Positions 14,469 through 22,733 of a stretch of 33,968 bases of DNA are shown one piece after another. A model generated the notes under the pieces. That model was not told where the DNA came from and searched no databases. It saw nothing but the letters and a program-made list of their open reading frames with translations. The stretch is from Bacillota bacterium. GTDB taxonomy: Bacteria; Bacillota; Limnochordia; Limnochordales; ZCTH02-B6. Location: contig JACDOI010000026.1 of the NCBI GenBank assembly GCA_017656145.1, positions 1 to 33,968 of the forward strand, in the 5' to 3' direction. The number at the start of each line of letters is the position of its first letter. Positions within the stretch are counted from its first letter, which is position 1. The translations under genes and the position numbers were made by a program.

Positions 14469-16265
14469 GTGATCGAACCGCTGCTCAACGCCGCACAGAT
14501 GGTTGGCTTGGCTCTGCTGGTGGGTGAACCGGTGTACCGGTGGGTGGTTGCGGGTTCAGCCGCGGACCGTCCTCTAGCGCCTGGCCCCGGTCCAAAAGTC
14601 CGGTTGGCGGCTATCGGTTTCGTCTTGTTGACGGTAGGCGCGCTGGGCGATGGGGTTCGGGCTGCCGCTGCCGTGTGGGGACGGGTTGATTTGGCGCATC
14701 TGGCGGCGTTTTTCGTGGAATCCCGCTACGGGCGCATCATTGTGATTCAGCTGGCGCTGGCCGCGGCGTTCGGATTTTTGTCTGCGTTTGTTTCCACCAG
14801 GCGCCGGTCGACGGCCGCCCGGTTCCTTCTCCCGGCGCTGGGGACGGGGATGGTGTTAGGAGTCAGTGGCGCGAGCCACGCGGGATCGGCAGGGGCTGCG
14901 ATGACGGTAATCCACCTCGTCCACGTAGGGTCGGTGGCCGTATGGGGCGGGGCGCTCCTGCACTTCGCCCTAGATCCCGCAGGAGCGGATAGCCGGACAA
15001 GCTCGCCGGCCAGGATGGAAAAAAGCGCCCGCCGGCTCAGCACTTTGGGCCAAGCGGCGGTGGGGGCTATTCTGGTCACCGGCGGTCTCATGGCGGCCCG
15101 TTTCATCTATGGGGCGCCGGCCTTGACGGGCACTCCCTACGGCCAGTCGCTGATCGTGAAGCTCATCCTCGTGGCCGGGGTGCTGGCGGCCGCGGCGGTG
15201 AACCGGTTCTCGATCGTCCCGCTGCTTTCCCGGCCCGAAGCGACCGAAGCGGCCCACAGGCTGCGACGCACGGTGCGGGTAGAGGCGGCCCTTGTCCTTG
15301 CCGTTTTGACCGCCACGGGGGTTTTAACCGGGCAAGTGCCGCCCGAGGAGCCCCTTACGATTCCCCAGCCCATCCGGCGGGCCGGCGACGCCGGCGGGAT
15401 CCGGTACGAACTGGAATTGGAGCCGGGGGACACCGGTACTATTGTGTTCTGGCTGCGGCTGGCGGATCCGGCCGGGGTTCCGCTCGAATCGGCGGCGTTC
15501 GTGACGCTTTGGATGCCGGAACACGTCATGCCGGAGCATCGGATCGCGATGACCCCCGTGGAAAGCGGCGTTCTGCGGGGCGAAGCCGTGTTGCCCATGT
15601 CCGGCCGCTGGCAGGCGGTCTTCCAGCTGGCCGGCTCCCAGTCTGGTCCGGAACCGAAAACAGATTCAGTCTCTGGAATCGCGACGGAAACGGCTCTGGC
15701 CGTGATCGACTTTGTCGCCGGTATAAGTCCCCGGGAAGCCCAATTCGTATGGTATTTCACATGGCAGCGGGCGTTTGGCCGGGTCCAGGGAGTGCTGTGG
15801 CTGCTAGTCTATGTAGGGTTGGTCGTGTTCGGCGTTCGGGCGCTGAGGGTGGCTTCCGGCCCGCGGCCGTTCTATCCGCTCGCGGTGTCGGCCAGCCTCC
15901 TGTTGTTCGCCAGCGTGTGGCAAGTGGGATCGCTCTTCGTCGGCCGGGGATATCCCACCGCCGGTTTGGCCAACCCGGTGCCCGACACCGCCGAGACTGC
16001 CGAACTGGGCCGGCAGCTGTTCCAAGTCCACTGCGCGGTCTGCCACGGGCCCGAAGGTCGAGGCGACGGACCGCAAGGGGCCATGCTGTGGCCCCCGGCC
16101 GCGGATCTGACCGAACCGTACATCCAGATGCACAGTGACGGCGAACTGTTTTGGTCGATCAGCAAGGGCGTGCCGGCTACGGCCATGCCTGGCTTCGAGC
16201 AGCTGCTGACGGAGGAAGAGCGCTGGGCCGTCATCCGGTACTTGCGCCTCCTGGCCGAGCCGTAG
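14469..16265 (+). CDS. copD: CopD-like copper protein fused to a YtkA-like domain and a cytochrome c domain
   Basis: A 598-residue fusion. The N-terminal half has about eight membrane helices and the CopD landmarks GASHAGSAGAAMTVIHLVHVGSV followed by WGG, with histidines that may bind copper. A soluble beta-rich segment follows (about 305-425; ELELEPGDTGTIVFWLRL, AVLPMSGRWQAVFQ), resembling YtkA/FixH-like domains. Two more helices lead to a C-terminal class I cytochrome c with CAVCH at 522-526 and the likely distal ligand Met573 in TAMPGF. CopD-type proteins are linked to copper transport or handling; the haem domain suggests electron transfer outside the membrane, perhaps reduction of copper or assembly of an oxidase. 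GTG was chosen because GGGGAG lies 6 bases upstream and the -10 element is further upstream. CopC follows. Confidence 0.85.
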   Translation: MIEPLLNAAQMVGLALLVGEPVYRWVVAGSAADRPLAPGPGPKVRLAAIGFVLLTVGALGDGVRAAAAVWGRVDLAHLAAFFVESRYGRIIVIQLALAAAFGFLSAFVSTRRRSTAARFLLPALGTGMVLGVSGASHAGSAGAAMTVIHLVHVGSVAVWGGALLHFALDPAGADSRTSSPARMEKSARRLSTLGQAAVGAILVTGGLMAARFIYGAPALTGTPYGQSLIVKLILVAGVLAAAAVNRFSIVPLLSRPEATEAAHRLRRTVRVEAALVLAVLTATGVLTGQVPPEEPLTIPQPIRRAGDAGGIRYELELEPGDTGTIVFWLRLADPAGVPLESAAFVTLWMPEHVMPEHRIAMTPVESGVLRGEAVLPMSGRWQAVFQLAGSQSGPEPKTDSVSGIATETALAVIDFVAGISPREAQFVWYFTWQRAFGRVQGVLWLLVYVGLVVFGVRALRVASGPRPFYPLAVSASLLLFASVWQVGSLFVGRGYPTAGLANPVPDTAETAELGRQLFQVHCAVCHGPEGRGDGPQGAMLWPPAADLTEPYIQMHSDGELFWSISKGVPATAMPGFEQLLTEEERWAVIRYLRLLAEP

Positions 16266-16308
16266 GCGGCGCAAGGGGGCCAGAACCGGGCGACCATCAC
16301 CGGTGGTA

Positions 16309-16339
16309 TTGAAATCGGCCGGACTGGCTGTGGTATCAT
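16309..16339 (+). promoter_or_regulatory. candidate copC promoter
   Basis: TTGAAA (16309-16314), a long 19-base spacer and TATCAT (16334-16339) preceded by TGG as an extended -10. Confidence 0.45.
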
Positions 16340-16407
16340 TAGGGCGCGTTGCCGCGCCGGGCCCGTGGCGCGGGTTTGGCAATTCAGAAAAAGGAGCATG
16401 GAACGGG

Positions 16408-16875
16408 ATGGCAAGACGGGTGTTTCAAGCGGTGCGGTGGTTGCTGCTAGGCGTGACTGTCCTGGCGATCTGGACCCATCCCGCGCTGGGACACGCCTCG
16501 TTGGTCTCGGCTGAGCCTTCCCGAGGTGCGACGGTGACCTCAGCGCTCGAGGAGGTCGTGTTGACCTTCAGCGAGCCGGTGGAGGCCCGCGTCAGCATCG
16601 TGAAAGTGTACCCTCTCGCGGCGGCTCCGGCAGCGGACTTGGCTGCCGAGGCGGCGGCGCTGGTGAACCGGGTCCTTACCAAGCGCGGCGATGAGGATGC
16701 CCGGGCGGACGCGGGTGTACAAGCGGCGGACGGGCCGAACCGCACCGTTCGGATCCGGCTGAAGGACGGTCTTGAGCCGGGCCCGTATGTGGTCATGTGG
16801 CGGGTGCTGTCCGTCGATACCCACGTGGTCCAGGGCCATTATGTCTTCGTGCTCGATCCCGCCGCATCCGACTGA
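16408..16875 (+). CDS. copC: CopC-domain copper-binding protein
   Basis: A 155-residue exported protein. A signal peptide (about 1-26) ends in ALG, and the mature protein should start with His at HASLVSAEPSRGATV; this N-terminal His is the classic Cu(II) ligand of CopC and YcnJ. The fold has the conserved LTFSEPVEARVS strand and the C-terminal DTHVVQGHYVFVLD, whose His residues complete the site. A 40-residue Ala/Asp-rich insertion in the middle is longer than in most CopC proteins. No C-terminal anchor is present. The ATG has AAGGAG 11 bases upstream. It follows the copD fusion by 142 bases and seems to have its own promoter; the two likely work together in periplasmic copper delivery. Confidence 0.87.
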   Translation: MARRVFQAVRWLLLGVTVLAIWTHPALGHASLVSAEPSRGATVTSALEEVVLTFSEPVEARVSIVKVYPLAAAPAADLAAEAAALVNRVLTKRGDEDARADAGVQAADGPNRTVRIRLKDGLEPGPYVVMWRVLSVDTHVVQGHYVFVLDPAASD

Positions 16876-16878
16876 GAT

Positions 16879-16897
16879 GGCCGGGCTGGTTCCGGCC
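16879..16897 (+). terminator. hairpin after copC
   Basis: GGCCGG and CCGGCC pair around a 7-base loop four bases after the copC stop. No U-tract follows, so terminator function is uncertain. Confidence 0.35.
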
Positions 16898-16952
16898 CCG
16901 GCGGGACGCGTTTCACTGGGATCGCCGCCGGTGTTTGAGCAAGGCCCGGCGG

Positions 16953-17687
16953 TCACATTCCGGGTTCCGGAGGAAGAATCCGCCGGCTAAACGTGTGGAG
17001 GCCACATTCGGTCTTGTCAAGCCCGGGCCAGCGCCCGCTGCGCTCCGGGTCCCCCGGACGGACCGGTTGGGTGCACGGCCAGCACCCGATGCTCGTGTAC
17101 CCCTCGTCCAACAAAGGGTGATACGGCAACCCGTGCCGGTGGATGTAGCGCCAGACGTCCTCGCGTGTCCAGTTGGCCAGCGGGTGAATCTTCACCAGGC
17201 GGCGGCCCGGGGGCACCTCGTGAAACTCGAGAATTTGGATGTTTCTGCGGGCCGGCGACTGGTCCCGGCGCAAGGCGGCGGCCCACGCGGCCACGTCGAG
17301 ATCGTTTAATGCCCGGGCCAGCGGTTCCACCTTGCGCAGCCGGCAGCACAAGTCCGGATCCCGCTCGTACAGCTTGGGGCCGAGCCGCCGCTCCTGCTCC
17401 GCAACGGATTCCTCCGCGCGCACCTCGATGACGGTCAGGCCCCAATGGGAAGCCAGCTCGCGCCGGAACTGGAGCGTTTGGGCAAAGTGAAACCCGGTGT
17501 CCACGAACAGGATGGGCACTGGGAGCTGGTGGCGGCTGATGAAATGCGCGAGCACCGTGCCGGCTCCGCCGAAGCTGCACGTCACCACCAGGCGGGGCGA
17601 GAAGCGCTCGGCGGCCCACAGAAGAATCCGCTCGGGATCCCACGTTTCCATTTTCTGCGACAAGGAATTCAATTCGGAACAATTCAT
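16953..17687 (-). CDS. cysH: adenylyl-sulfate (APS) reductase, [4Fe-4S] type
   Basis: A 244-residue enzyme (numbering here from an in-frame GTG two codons upstream) that reduces APS to sulfite with thioredoxin in sulfur assimilation. The nucleotide-binding N-terminus has VVTCSFGGAGTVLAH in place of the PP-loop SxGGxxxxL. The iron-sulfur cluster Cys pairs are present: CCRLRKVEPL (Cys116, Cys117) and CWPC (Cys204, Cys207). The catalytic tail is KTECGLH with Cys230. The four cluster cysteines indicate APS, not PAPS, as substrate. ATG at 17687 is preferred because GAGGGG lies 8 bases upstream. No sulfurylase, kinase or sulfite reductase gene is nearby. It converges with copC and diverges from the TamB-like gene. 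Confidence 0.93.
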   Translation of the reverse strand: MNCSELNSLSQKMETWDPERILLWAAERFSPRLVVTCSFGGAGTVLAHFISRHQLPVPILFVDTGFHFAQTLQFRRELASHWGLTVIEVRAEESVAEQERRLGPKLYERDPDLCCRLRKVEPLARALNDLDVAAWAAALRRDQSPARRNIQILEFHEVPPGRRLVKIHPLANWTREDVWRYIHRHGLPYHPLLDEGYTSIGCWPCTQPVRPGDPERSGRWPGLDKTECGLHTFSRRILPPEPGM

Positions 17688-17941
17688 TGACACATCCCCT
17701 CGTCCTCGTTATGCTATGCAGGGTCTAGGTAAGCGGTCCTAACGACGCGGCCCGGTTTTCAGGTTGGAGCGCGGGCAAAGCGCCGGGTATTGACGGCGTC
17801 CCGCGCGTGTCTGTCGGAGCGGCCCGTGCCACGCCGTTCCAGCCGGACTGGATATTGCATAAAGGGGTTGCCCGGACGCCGTCAAACTGGCAAACCGGGG
17901 CATTCTCCCGTTCCCCGGCGGGATGGGAGGGGGGAGTCGGG

Positions 17942-20176
17942 TTGGGACGAGCGGCAACCGAGCGCAAATCCCGGCCGGCCCGGCGGATGGCTGCGGCCGG
18001 GCTCGTGGTCGTGCTGTTGTTGGCGGCTGTGGCCGGCGCGATATGGATCGTCAACCGCGGGCCGCTTCCGGCCCGGTGGCGGGCGGCCATCGAGCGGGAG
18101 CTTTCGGCCCGCCTTGGCGTTCCCGTCACGGTGGAAGACGTCCGGCTCCTTGGTCCTAGCCGGCTCGCGCTGACGGGGATCCGCTCGGGCGGGGCCGTAC
18201 AGGTTTCGGTCGCTCAGGCGGTGCTCGGGTTTTCCTGGCGGGACTTGGGAAAGGTGATGGGCACCTCGTCGCTGCCGGTCCGCTGGGTGATGATCGACGG
18301 GCTGGAGTTCAGCGTGCCGGAGTCTTGGGTACTCGCTACCGGGTTGGCGGCGAGCCAGCGCGAATCCGGGAAAGAGGACGGCGGGCAAAAAGCTGCGGGC
18401 GGCGACACGGTAGACCGCGCATGGGCGTGGGAGACCGTTCTCTCCCGGATCGCCCAAGAGGCCGAGGGTGTGTCGGTGTCGCTTGCGGGCGCGCGCATCT
18501 GGATCACGGGGAAGGGCGAACCGGAGGTCGTCGAGGTCGCCGGCCGGGCGACCGTAAGCGACGGGCAACTGGTGCTTCACGGGATGAATGCCAAGGTTCT
18601 GGGCGGGTTGGTGACCGTCCGCGGCGCCCTTCTGCCGAATCCAGAACTGTACGCCGCGGTGGACGTGCCCGACGCGGCTGTCTTGTCCGACAGGCTTGCG
18701 GGCCGCGGGGGGATCGTTTCGGTAGCGGAAACGGCCGGTGTTCACACCTCCGGACCCGTCCAGGCCGAAGTTTGGGTTGAGGGGACGTGGCAGCAGCCCC
18801 GGGCGTGGGGAACCGTGCAGCTTTCCGGCACCCGGTGGAGTGCGGCCGGCGTCTCCGAGCGGCCGTACGCCATCGACGACGGCTTGTTGCGCTGGTCGTA
18901 CCGCCCGGGGGCCGGGGTGGAAGTGTCGTTGCAGGCCTCTCGGGAGGCGACGAAGCTGGAGGTCGAAGGTGCGATCGGCCCCGGCGGGCGGCTCAACCTG
19001 GCGGTGCGGGCGGTGGAGCTGGAGTTGCCCGAGGACGTGGCTGCCCTGGCCCGCCTGGGAGTGGACGGCCGCGCCGACTTTCTGGGACAGCTCGTAGGAA
19101 CCGCCCAGGAACCGGTGCTTGCGGGTGAGCTCATATCGGGCGGCGGGCGGCTGTTCGGCCAGCCGTACACGTCACTCAGCGCAACGGTGCGGCTGTCCCG
19201 GCAAGAATTCGCGTTCGAGCGGGCACGCATCGCGCAAGGCTTGTCCGAGTACCATCTGGAAGGTCGCATTGCCTTGGCGACCGCCGGTGACCGTCCGCCC
19301 GGCGACCTTCACGTGGTCGTGCGCACCGATCGGGGGCGGGCTGAGGCGCTGCTTGCGGCCATCGGCTGGCAAATTCCGGCGCAAGCGGACTTGTCCGGCA
19401 CGCTGGTCTTCGACGGCGCTCCTGGGTCCGTGACCGGGCACGGGGATGTGGTGCTCACGCAGGGGCTCGCGTTCGGCCAGCCGTTCGACCGCGTGGAGGG
19501 CCGGTTTACCTACGGCCCCGGTTGGTTTGAGGTCGCGGAAGCGACAGGCCGCGTGCGGGGCGGTGACGTCCAGGCCCGGGGCGGGGGAGATCCCCAAGGG
19601 CCGTGGGAGTTGGAGGTTTCGGCCCGGGACGTGCCGCTGCAGGCGGTGAGATGGGTGCGGGACCGCCTGCCGATGGTGAGCGGGCTTGTCGGATTCGAAG
19701 GAACGGTGAGCCGCCCCGGCGCGGGCTTCTCGCCAGCCGCGGCGGGCACGGTGGCTGCTCGGCACCTGATCATCGGGACCATGGACTTCACCGAAGCGTC
19801 CGGAGAGCTGCGGATCGAACCGGACCGCTGGCAGACCGGCGAGCTCACGCTCCGGCGGCCCGGCGGTGGGACGTACGTCGCCCAGGGGGAGGTTCGCCGG
19901 GTGCTTTCCGTTCCGGAGCTCGATTTGAGTGTGGCGGTGAGCGGGGAATCGCTCACGGATGTGCTAGCGCTGACCGGCCTCCGGGTGCCGATCCTGGCGC
20001 CCAGCGGACGGGTGGCCGCGGGCGTGCAGATCACAGGGACTTTTGCGAACCCCGACGCCCGCATCCGGATGGATGCCCGCGAGGTCCACGTCATCGGCCG
20101 CCGCACCACGGGCGTGTCGTTGGAGATGCGGCTTAAGGACGGGCGGATTGAGATCGAGGAGTTGGCCCGAGGGTGA
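17942..20176 (+). CDS. TamB/AsmA-like envelope protein
   Basis: A 744-residue protein with an N-terminal membrane anchor (MAAAGLVVVLLLAAVAGAIWIV, about residues 16-37) followed almost wholly by repeated short beta-strands, with phrases such as LVTVRGALLPNP, AWGTVQLSGTRWSA, ADLSGTLVFDGAPG and GVQITGTFANPDARI. This is the pattern of AsmA-like bridge proteins (TamB, YhdP), which form a hydrophobic groove spanning the periplasm and move phospholipids or help insert outer-membrane proteins. At 744 residues it is about half the length of proteobacterial TamB, and it stops in the middle of what looks like a repeat (RIEIEELARG), without a recognisable C-terminal DUF490 end. I chose TTG at 17942 because a GGGAGGGGGGAG tract ends 5 bases upstream. 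It precedes a small HTH gene and a parvulin foldase gene. Confidence 0.75.
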   Translation: MGRAATERKSRPARRMAAAGLVVVLLLAAVAGAIWIVNRGPLPARWRAAIERELSARLGVPVTVEDVRLLGPSRLALTGIRSGGAVQVSVAQAVLGFSWRDLGKVMGTSSLPVRWVMIDGLEFSVPESWVLATGLAASQRESGKEDGGQKAAGGDTVDRAWAWETVLSRIAQEAEGVSVSLAGARIWITGKGEPEVVEVAGRATVSDGQLVLHGMNAKVLGGLVTVRGALLPNPELYAAVDVPDAAVLSDRLAGRGGIVSVAETAGVHTSGPVQAEVWVEGTWQQPRAWGTVQLSGTRWSAAGVSERPYAIDDGLLRWSYRPGAGVEVSLQASREATKLEVEGAIGPGGRLNLAVRAVELELPEDVAALARLGVDGRADFLGQLVGTAQEPVLAGELISGGGRLFGQPYTSLSATVRLSRQEFAFERARIAQGLSEYHLEGRIALATAGDRPPGDLHVVVRTDRGRAEALLAAIGWQIPAQADLSGTLVFDGAPGSVTGHGDVVLTQGLAFGQPFDRVEGRFTYGPGWFEVAEATGRVRGGDVQARGGGDPQGPWELEVSARDVPLQAVRWVRDRLPMVSGLVGFEGTVSRPGAGFSPAAAGTVAARHLIIGTMDFTEASGELRIEPDRWQTGELTLRRPGGGTYVAQGEVRRVLSVPELDLSVAVSGESLTDVLALTGLRVPILAPSGRVAAGVQITGTFANPDARIRMDAREVHVIGRRTTGVSLEMRLKDGRIEIEELARG

Positions 20177-20211
20177 CCGGCGACGGAACGCCGCTTTCGG
20201 TTGAACAGCGG

Positions 20212-20234
20212 CGAGCGAGGCAACCGGTCGCTCG
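20212..20234 (+). other. hairpin between the TamB-like and HTH genes
   Basis: CGAGCGA and TCGCTCG form a perfect 7-bp stem around a 9-base loop 36 bases after the TamB-like stop. No U-tract. Confidence 0.4.
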
Positions 20235-20286
20235 GCGGGCGCCGCGCAGGATGCCGCAAGAGCGAGGAGGAGCGAGGAGGGAGGGG

Positions 20287-20547
20287 GTGAAGGTCGAATT
20301 GAAGAAGCGCATGGACCTGAGCCCGGATCGACCCTGGACCCCGGCGTGCGATATCGTCCTGCGGCAGCTGGCCGGCGAAGGCATGAGCGCCCAAGAGATC
20401 GGAGCGATTCTCAACCGCCGTCCGGAAAGCGTGGCCAGGAGGTTGCGGGTCGTGTGCCGACGCCCGGCACCGTCCCGCCCCGACGCCAGCGCCGAGGCTA
20501 TGGCATGGGCGCGCCGGACAATAACCGGATTGGGCCGGGTCTGCTGA
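20287..20547 (+). CDS. small helix-turn-helix protein of unknown role
   Basis: An 86-residue basic protein. The core RPWTPACDIVLRQLAGEGMSAQEIGAILNRRPESVARRLRVV has the layout of a Myb/SANT-like or sigma-region-4-like three-helix DNA-binding unit: a leading Trp, an acidic-to-hydrophobic first helix, then a helix-turn-helix ending in an Arg-rich recognition helix. The GTG start has AGGAGG 6 bases upstream; a GTG at 20173 overlapping the TamB-like stop would add 38 low-complexity residues. No sensing domain is visible. Position between two outer-membrane biogenesis genes on the same strand suggests a local regulator, but that is inference only. Confidence 0.6.
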   Translation: MKVELKKRMDLSPDRPWTPACDIVLRQLAGEGMSAQEIGAILNRRPESVARRLRVVCRRPAPSRPDASAEAMAWARRTITGLGRVC

Positions 20548-20616
20548 AAGCGGGACGTTCTGGCTCGGGTGTTAGCCAGGCTGCACTTCATCAAATGACG
20601 GGAGCGATGTGGACGC

Positions 20617-21540
20617 ATGAACGGGAGCATGAGTGCATGGACGGATCGACTGCGGGCCGCTCGAGCGCTGGTCGGGTCGGTACTGCTGGCGATGGCGGTC
20701 GTCGGCGGGGGAGCTGCCACGCTGATGGCTCAACCGGACGACCACGTAGTGGCGTGGGTAAACGGCGAGGCCATCACTAAAGACGAATTGTACCAGGAGA
20801 TGGTCCGCTATGTTGGACCGCAGGCGCTGGAAGAGCTCATCCTGGCCCGGCTCGTCCGGCAGGAAGCTTTGGCCCAAGGCGTGACCGTCGATTCCGATGA
20901 GATCGCCGGGGAGCTGGCCGCCATCGAGGAACAGGCCGGCGGCCCCGAGCAGCTGGCCGCGGCCCTCGCGGGATACAACATGACCGTCGAAGACCTGAAG
21001 GAGCAGATCGCCCTCAACCTCACGGTGCGGTCGCTGGTTGCCGGCGGCATCGAGGTGACCGACGACGAAGTCCGCTCGTATTTCGATGAGAACCGGGAGC
21101 GGCTCGGCCAGCCGGAGCAGGTGCGGGCCCGCCACATTCTGGTGAAGACGAGAGAAGAGGCGGAAGAACTGCGGGATCAGATCCTCGCCGGCGCAGACTT
21201 CGCCGAGGTGGCCCGGGCGCATTCCACCGATCCGGGTTCCGCGGCTCAAGGCGGCGATCTGGGATGGTTCGGACGGGGTCAGATGGTTCAGCCGTTTGAG
21301 GAAGCGGCCTTTGCCTTGGAGCCGGGCGAGCTCAGCGAGCCGGTGGAGACGGCGTACGGGTACCACCTGATCTTGGTGGAGGATCGCCAGGACGCGCAAG
21401 AGGCCATCTTCGACGACGGCATGCGGGCAAGCATCCGCGAGATGCTCTTTGAGCAAAAGCTTTCCCAGCGCATCCCCGAATGGTTGAATGAGCTGCGCAG
21501 CGGTGCCGAAGTCGAGATCCTGCTTGAGACGGAGCACTGA
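20617..21540 (+). CDS. SurA/PrsA-like parvulin peptidyl-prolyl isomerase
   Basis: A 307-residue exported foldase. The signal peptide or anchor covers about residues 16-38 and has no lipobox Cys, unlike the PrsA lipoproteins of one-membrane Bacillota. A SurA_N-like helical chaperone region (about 43-160; VNGEAITKDELYQEMV) is followed by one rotamase domain (168-258) with the parvulin landmarks RARHILVKT, ADFAEVARAHSTDPGSA, GGDLGWFGRGQMV and TAYGYHLILVEDR. A helix after the domain packs back on the chaperone part. It probably helps fold exported or outer-membrane proteins, which fits the TamB-like gene upstream. ATG at 20617 has GGAG 12 bases upstream; ATG at 20629 is the alternative. A strong terminator follows. 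Confidence 0.9.
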   Translation: MNGSMSAWTDRLRAARALVGSVLLAMAVVGGGAATLMAQPDDHVVAWVNGEAITKDELYQEMVRYVGPQALEELILARLVRQEALAQGVTVDSDEIAGELAAIEEQAGGPEQLAAALAGYNMTVEDLKEQIALNLTVRSLVAGGIEVTDDEVRSYFDENRERLGQPEQVRARHILVKTREEAEELRDQILAGADFAEVARAHSTDPGSAAQGGDLGWFGRGQMVQPFEEAAFALEPGELSEPVETAYGYHLILVEDRQDAQEAIFDDGMRASIREMLFEQKLSQRIPEWLNELRSGAEVEILLETEH

Positions 21541-21562
21541 CCGCGTCTTCTGCACGGCTTGA

Positions 21563-21591
21563 GGCCGCCGGGCTTGTCCCGGCGGCCTTTT
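21563..21591 (+). terminator. intrinsic terminator of the envelope gene run
   Basis: GGCCGCCGGG and CCCGGCGGCC form a perfect 10-bp stem with loop CTTGT, followed by TTTT. It serves the plus strand only. Confidence 0.93.
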
Positions 21592-21621
21592 GCGGCCGGG
21601 GCACAAAACAAAAGACGTGGA

Positions 21622-22680
21622 TCAGCTCCCCTCCTCCCGGGCGAGCGGAATGAGACCTGCGTTCCAAAGCGCTTTGCCGACGATCATGAGCACGGGCCCC
21701 ACCAGGATTCCGTACACGCCGAAGAACACGATGCCGGCCCATAGGGCGAACAGCATGAGCAGCGGGTGGACGCCCACCGAGTCGCCGAGGACTTTGGCCA
21801 AAAGAAGGTGGCGCACGGCGAAGATGACCGCGTACAAGCCGACAAGCTGTACGGCCTGGGGGAGGTTGCCGAGAAACAGGCTGATGCCGGCCCAGGGAAT
21901 GACGATGATCCCTGGCCCCAGGACCGGGATGACATCCAGCATGCCCATGACGATGGACAGGACCATCCAATACCGGGAGCCGATGAGAATCAGGCCCGCG
22001 GCCGCGATGGCTGTACTGATGAGCAGTAGCACCAGCTGTCCCTTCAGGTACGCGGCCAGATCGGCCAGGACCTTGTCTCGGGCTTCGGCCACCGCCGGCC
22101 GCCAGCGCAGGGGCGCGACCCGCAGCAGGGCCGCGTTGACTTTCTCCTTGTCCGTTGTGAAAAAGTAGGTGGCCAGCACCGTGATGATGCCGACGACGAA
22201 CGCCCCGGGCAACGCCGCGATCGTGCCCAGAAGCCGGTTGGTCAAGTTGCCGACAAGGCGCATGGCGTTCTCGGACAACCCATCCAGGGTATCCTGGATG
22301 TACGCGGTCACCTCGTCCGGAACGATCTGGACCAGCTCGTCCATGTACGCGATGAGGTCGGTGACAACCCGGGTAGCGGTCTGCTGGTAGGCCGGCAGTA
22401 GGGTGGCCAGGTCGAGCAGCTCGCTGTAGAGATTGTTCAAGGCCCAAACGAGCAGGAAGCCGCACACGATCACCAAGGTCGCCAAGGTCAAGACGGTCGC
22501 AAGCGACCTGGGCAGCCGCAGCTTCCACTGGAGGCGGGCCACCATCGGATCGATGAGGCTCGACAAGACCAGTGCGATAAGAAAGGGTAATAAGCCGCTC
22601 AGAACTGGCCCTCGGAAGACGACGAGTCCGATAAGCGCAATGACGAGCGCAACCTGGCGGTAGTTCACGGCAAGGGGCAA
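21622..22680 (-). CDS. AI-2E family permease, YtvI-like
   Basis: A 352-residue membrane protein with about eight helices: two close helices at the N-terminus, a soluble amphipathic segment (about 85-150), then a dense C-terminal membrane block. Family landmarks are the DVIPVLGPGIIVIPW region and the C-terminal GVHPLLMLFALWAGIVFFG followed by GILVGPV, which is closest to the sporulation-linked YtvI branch of Bacillota as I remember it. Members are variously proposed to export autoinducer-2 or to act as Na+/H+ antiporters; the substrate here is unknown. The TTG start has GGGAGGA 10 bases upstream. It has its own extended -10 promoter in the divergent gap with the DUF502 gene. Confidence 0.85.
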   Translation of the reverse strand: MPLAVNYRQVALVIALIGLVVFRGPVLSGLLPFLIALVLSSLIDPMVARLQWKLRLPRSLATVLTLATLVIVCGFLLVWALNNLYSELLDLATLLPAYQQTATRVVTDLIAYMDELVQIVPDEVTAYIQDTLDGLSENAMRLVGNLTNRLLGTIAALPGAFVVGIITVLATYFFTTDKEKVNAALLRVAPLRWRPAVAEARDKVLADLAAYLKGQLVLLLISTAIAAAGLILIGSRYWMVLSIVMGMLDVIPVLGPGIIVIPWAGISLFLGNLPQAVQLVGLYAVIFAVRHLLLAKVLGDSVGVHPLLMLFALWAGIVFFGVYGILVGPVLMIVGKALWNAGLIPLAREEGS

Positions 22681-22715
22681 AGGACCGCGATCCTCCCGGG
22701 GCTCAGCTTGTGCAA

Positions 22716-22724
22716 ATTATACCA
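22716..22724 (-). promoter_or_regulatory. extended -10 promoter of the AI-2E permease
   Basis: On the minus strand TGG directly precedes a perfect TATAAT (22716-22721). No convincing -35. It overlaps the 5' end of the longest frame of the DUF502 gene. Confidence 0.65.
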
Positions 22725-22733
22725 CAGAAGGGA

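Noticed and set aside
16332-16338. GGTATCA in the copC promoter as a metalloregulator site
   Set aside because: It is a single half-site that coincides with the extended -10 TGGTATCAT; no palindrome is present.
20572-21606. 344-codon minus-strand frame antisense to the foldase gene
   Set aside because: No signatures, and the plus strand is a clear parvulin protein with a terminator placed for it.
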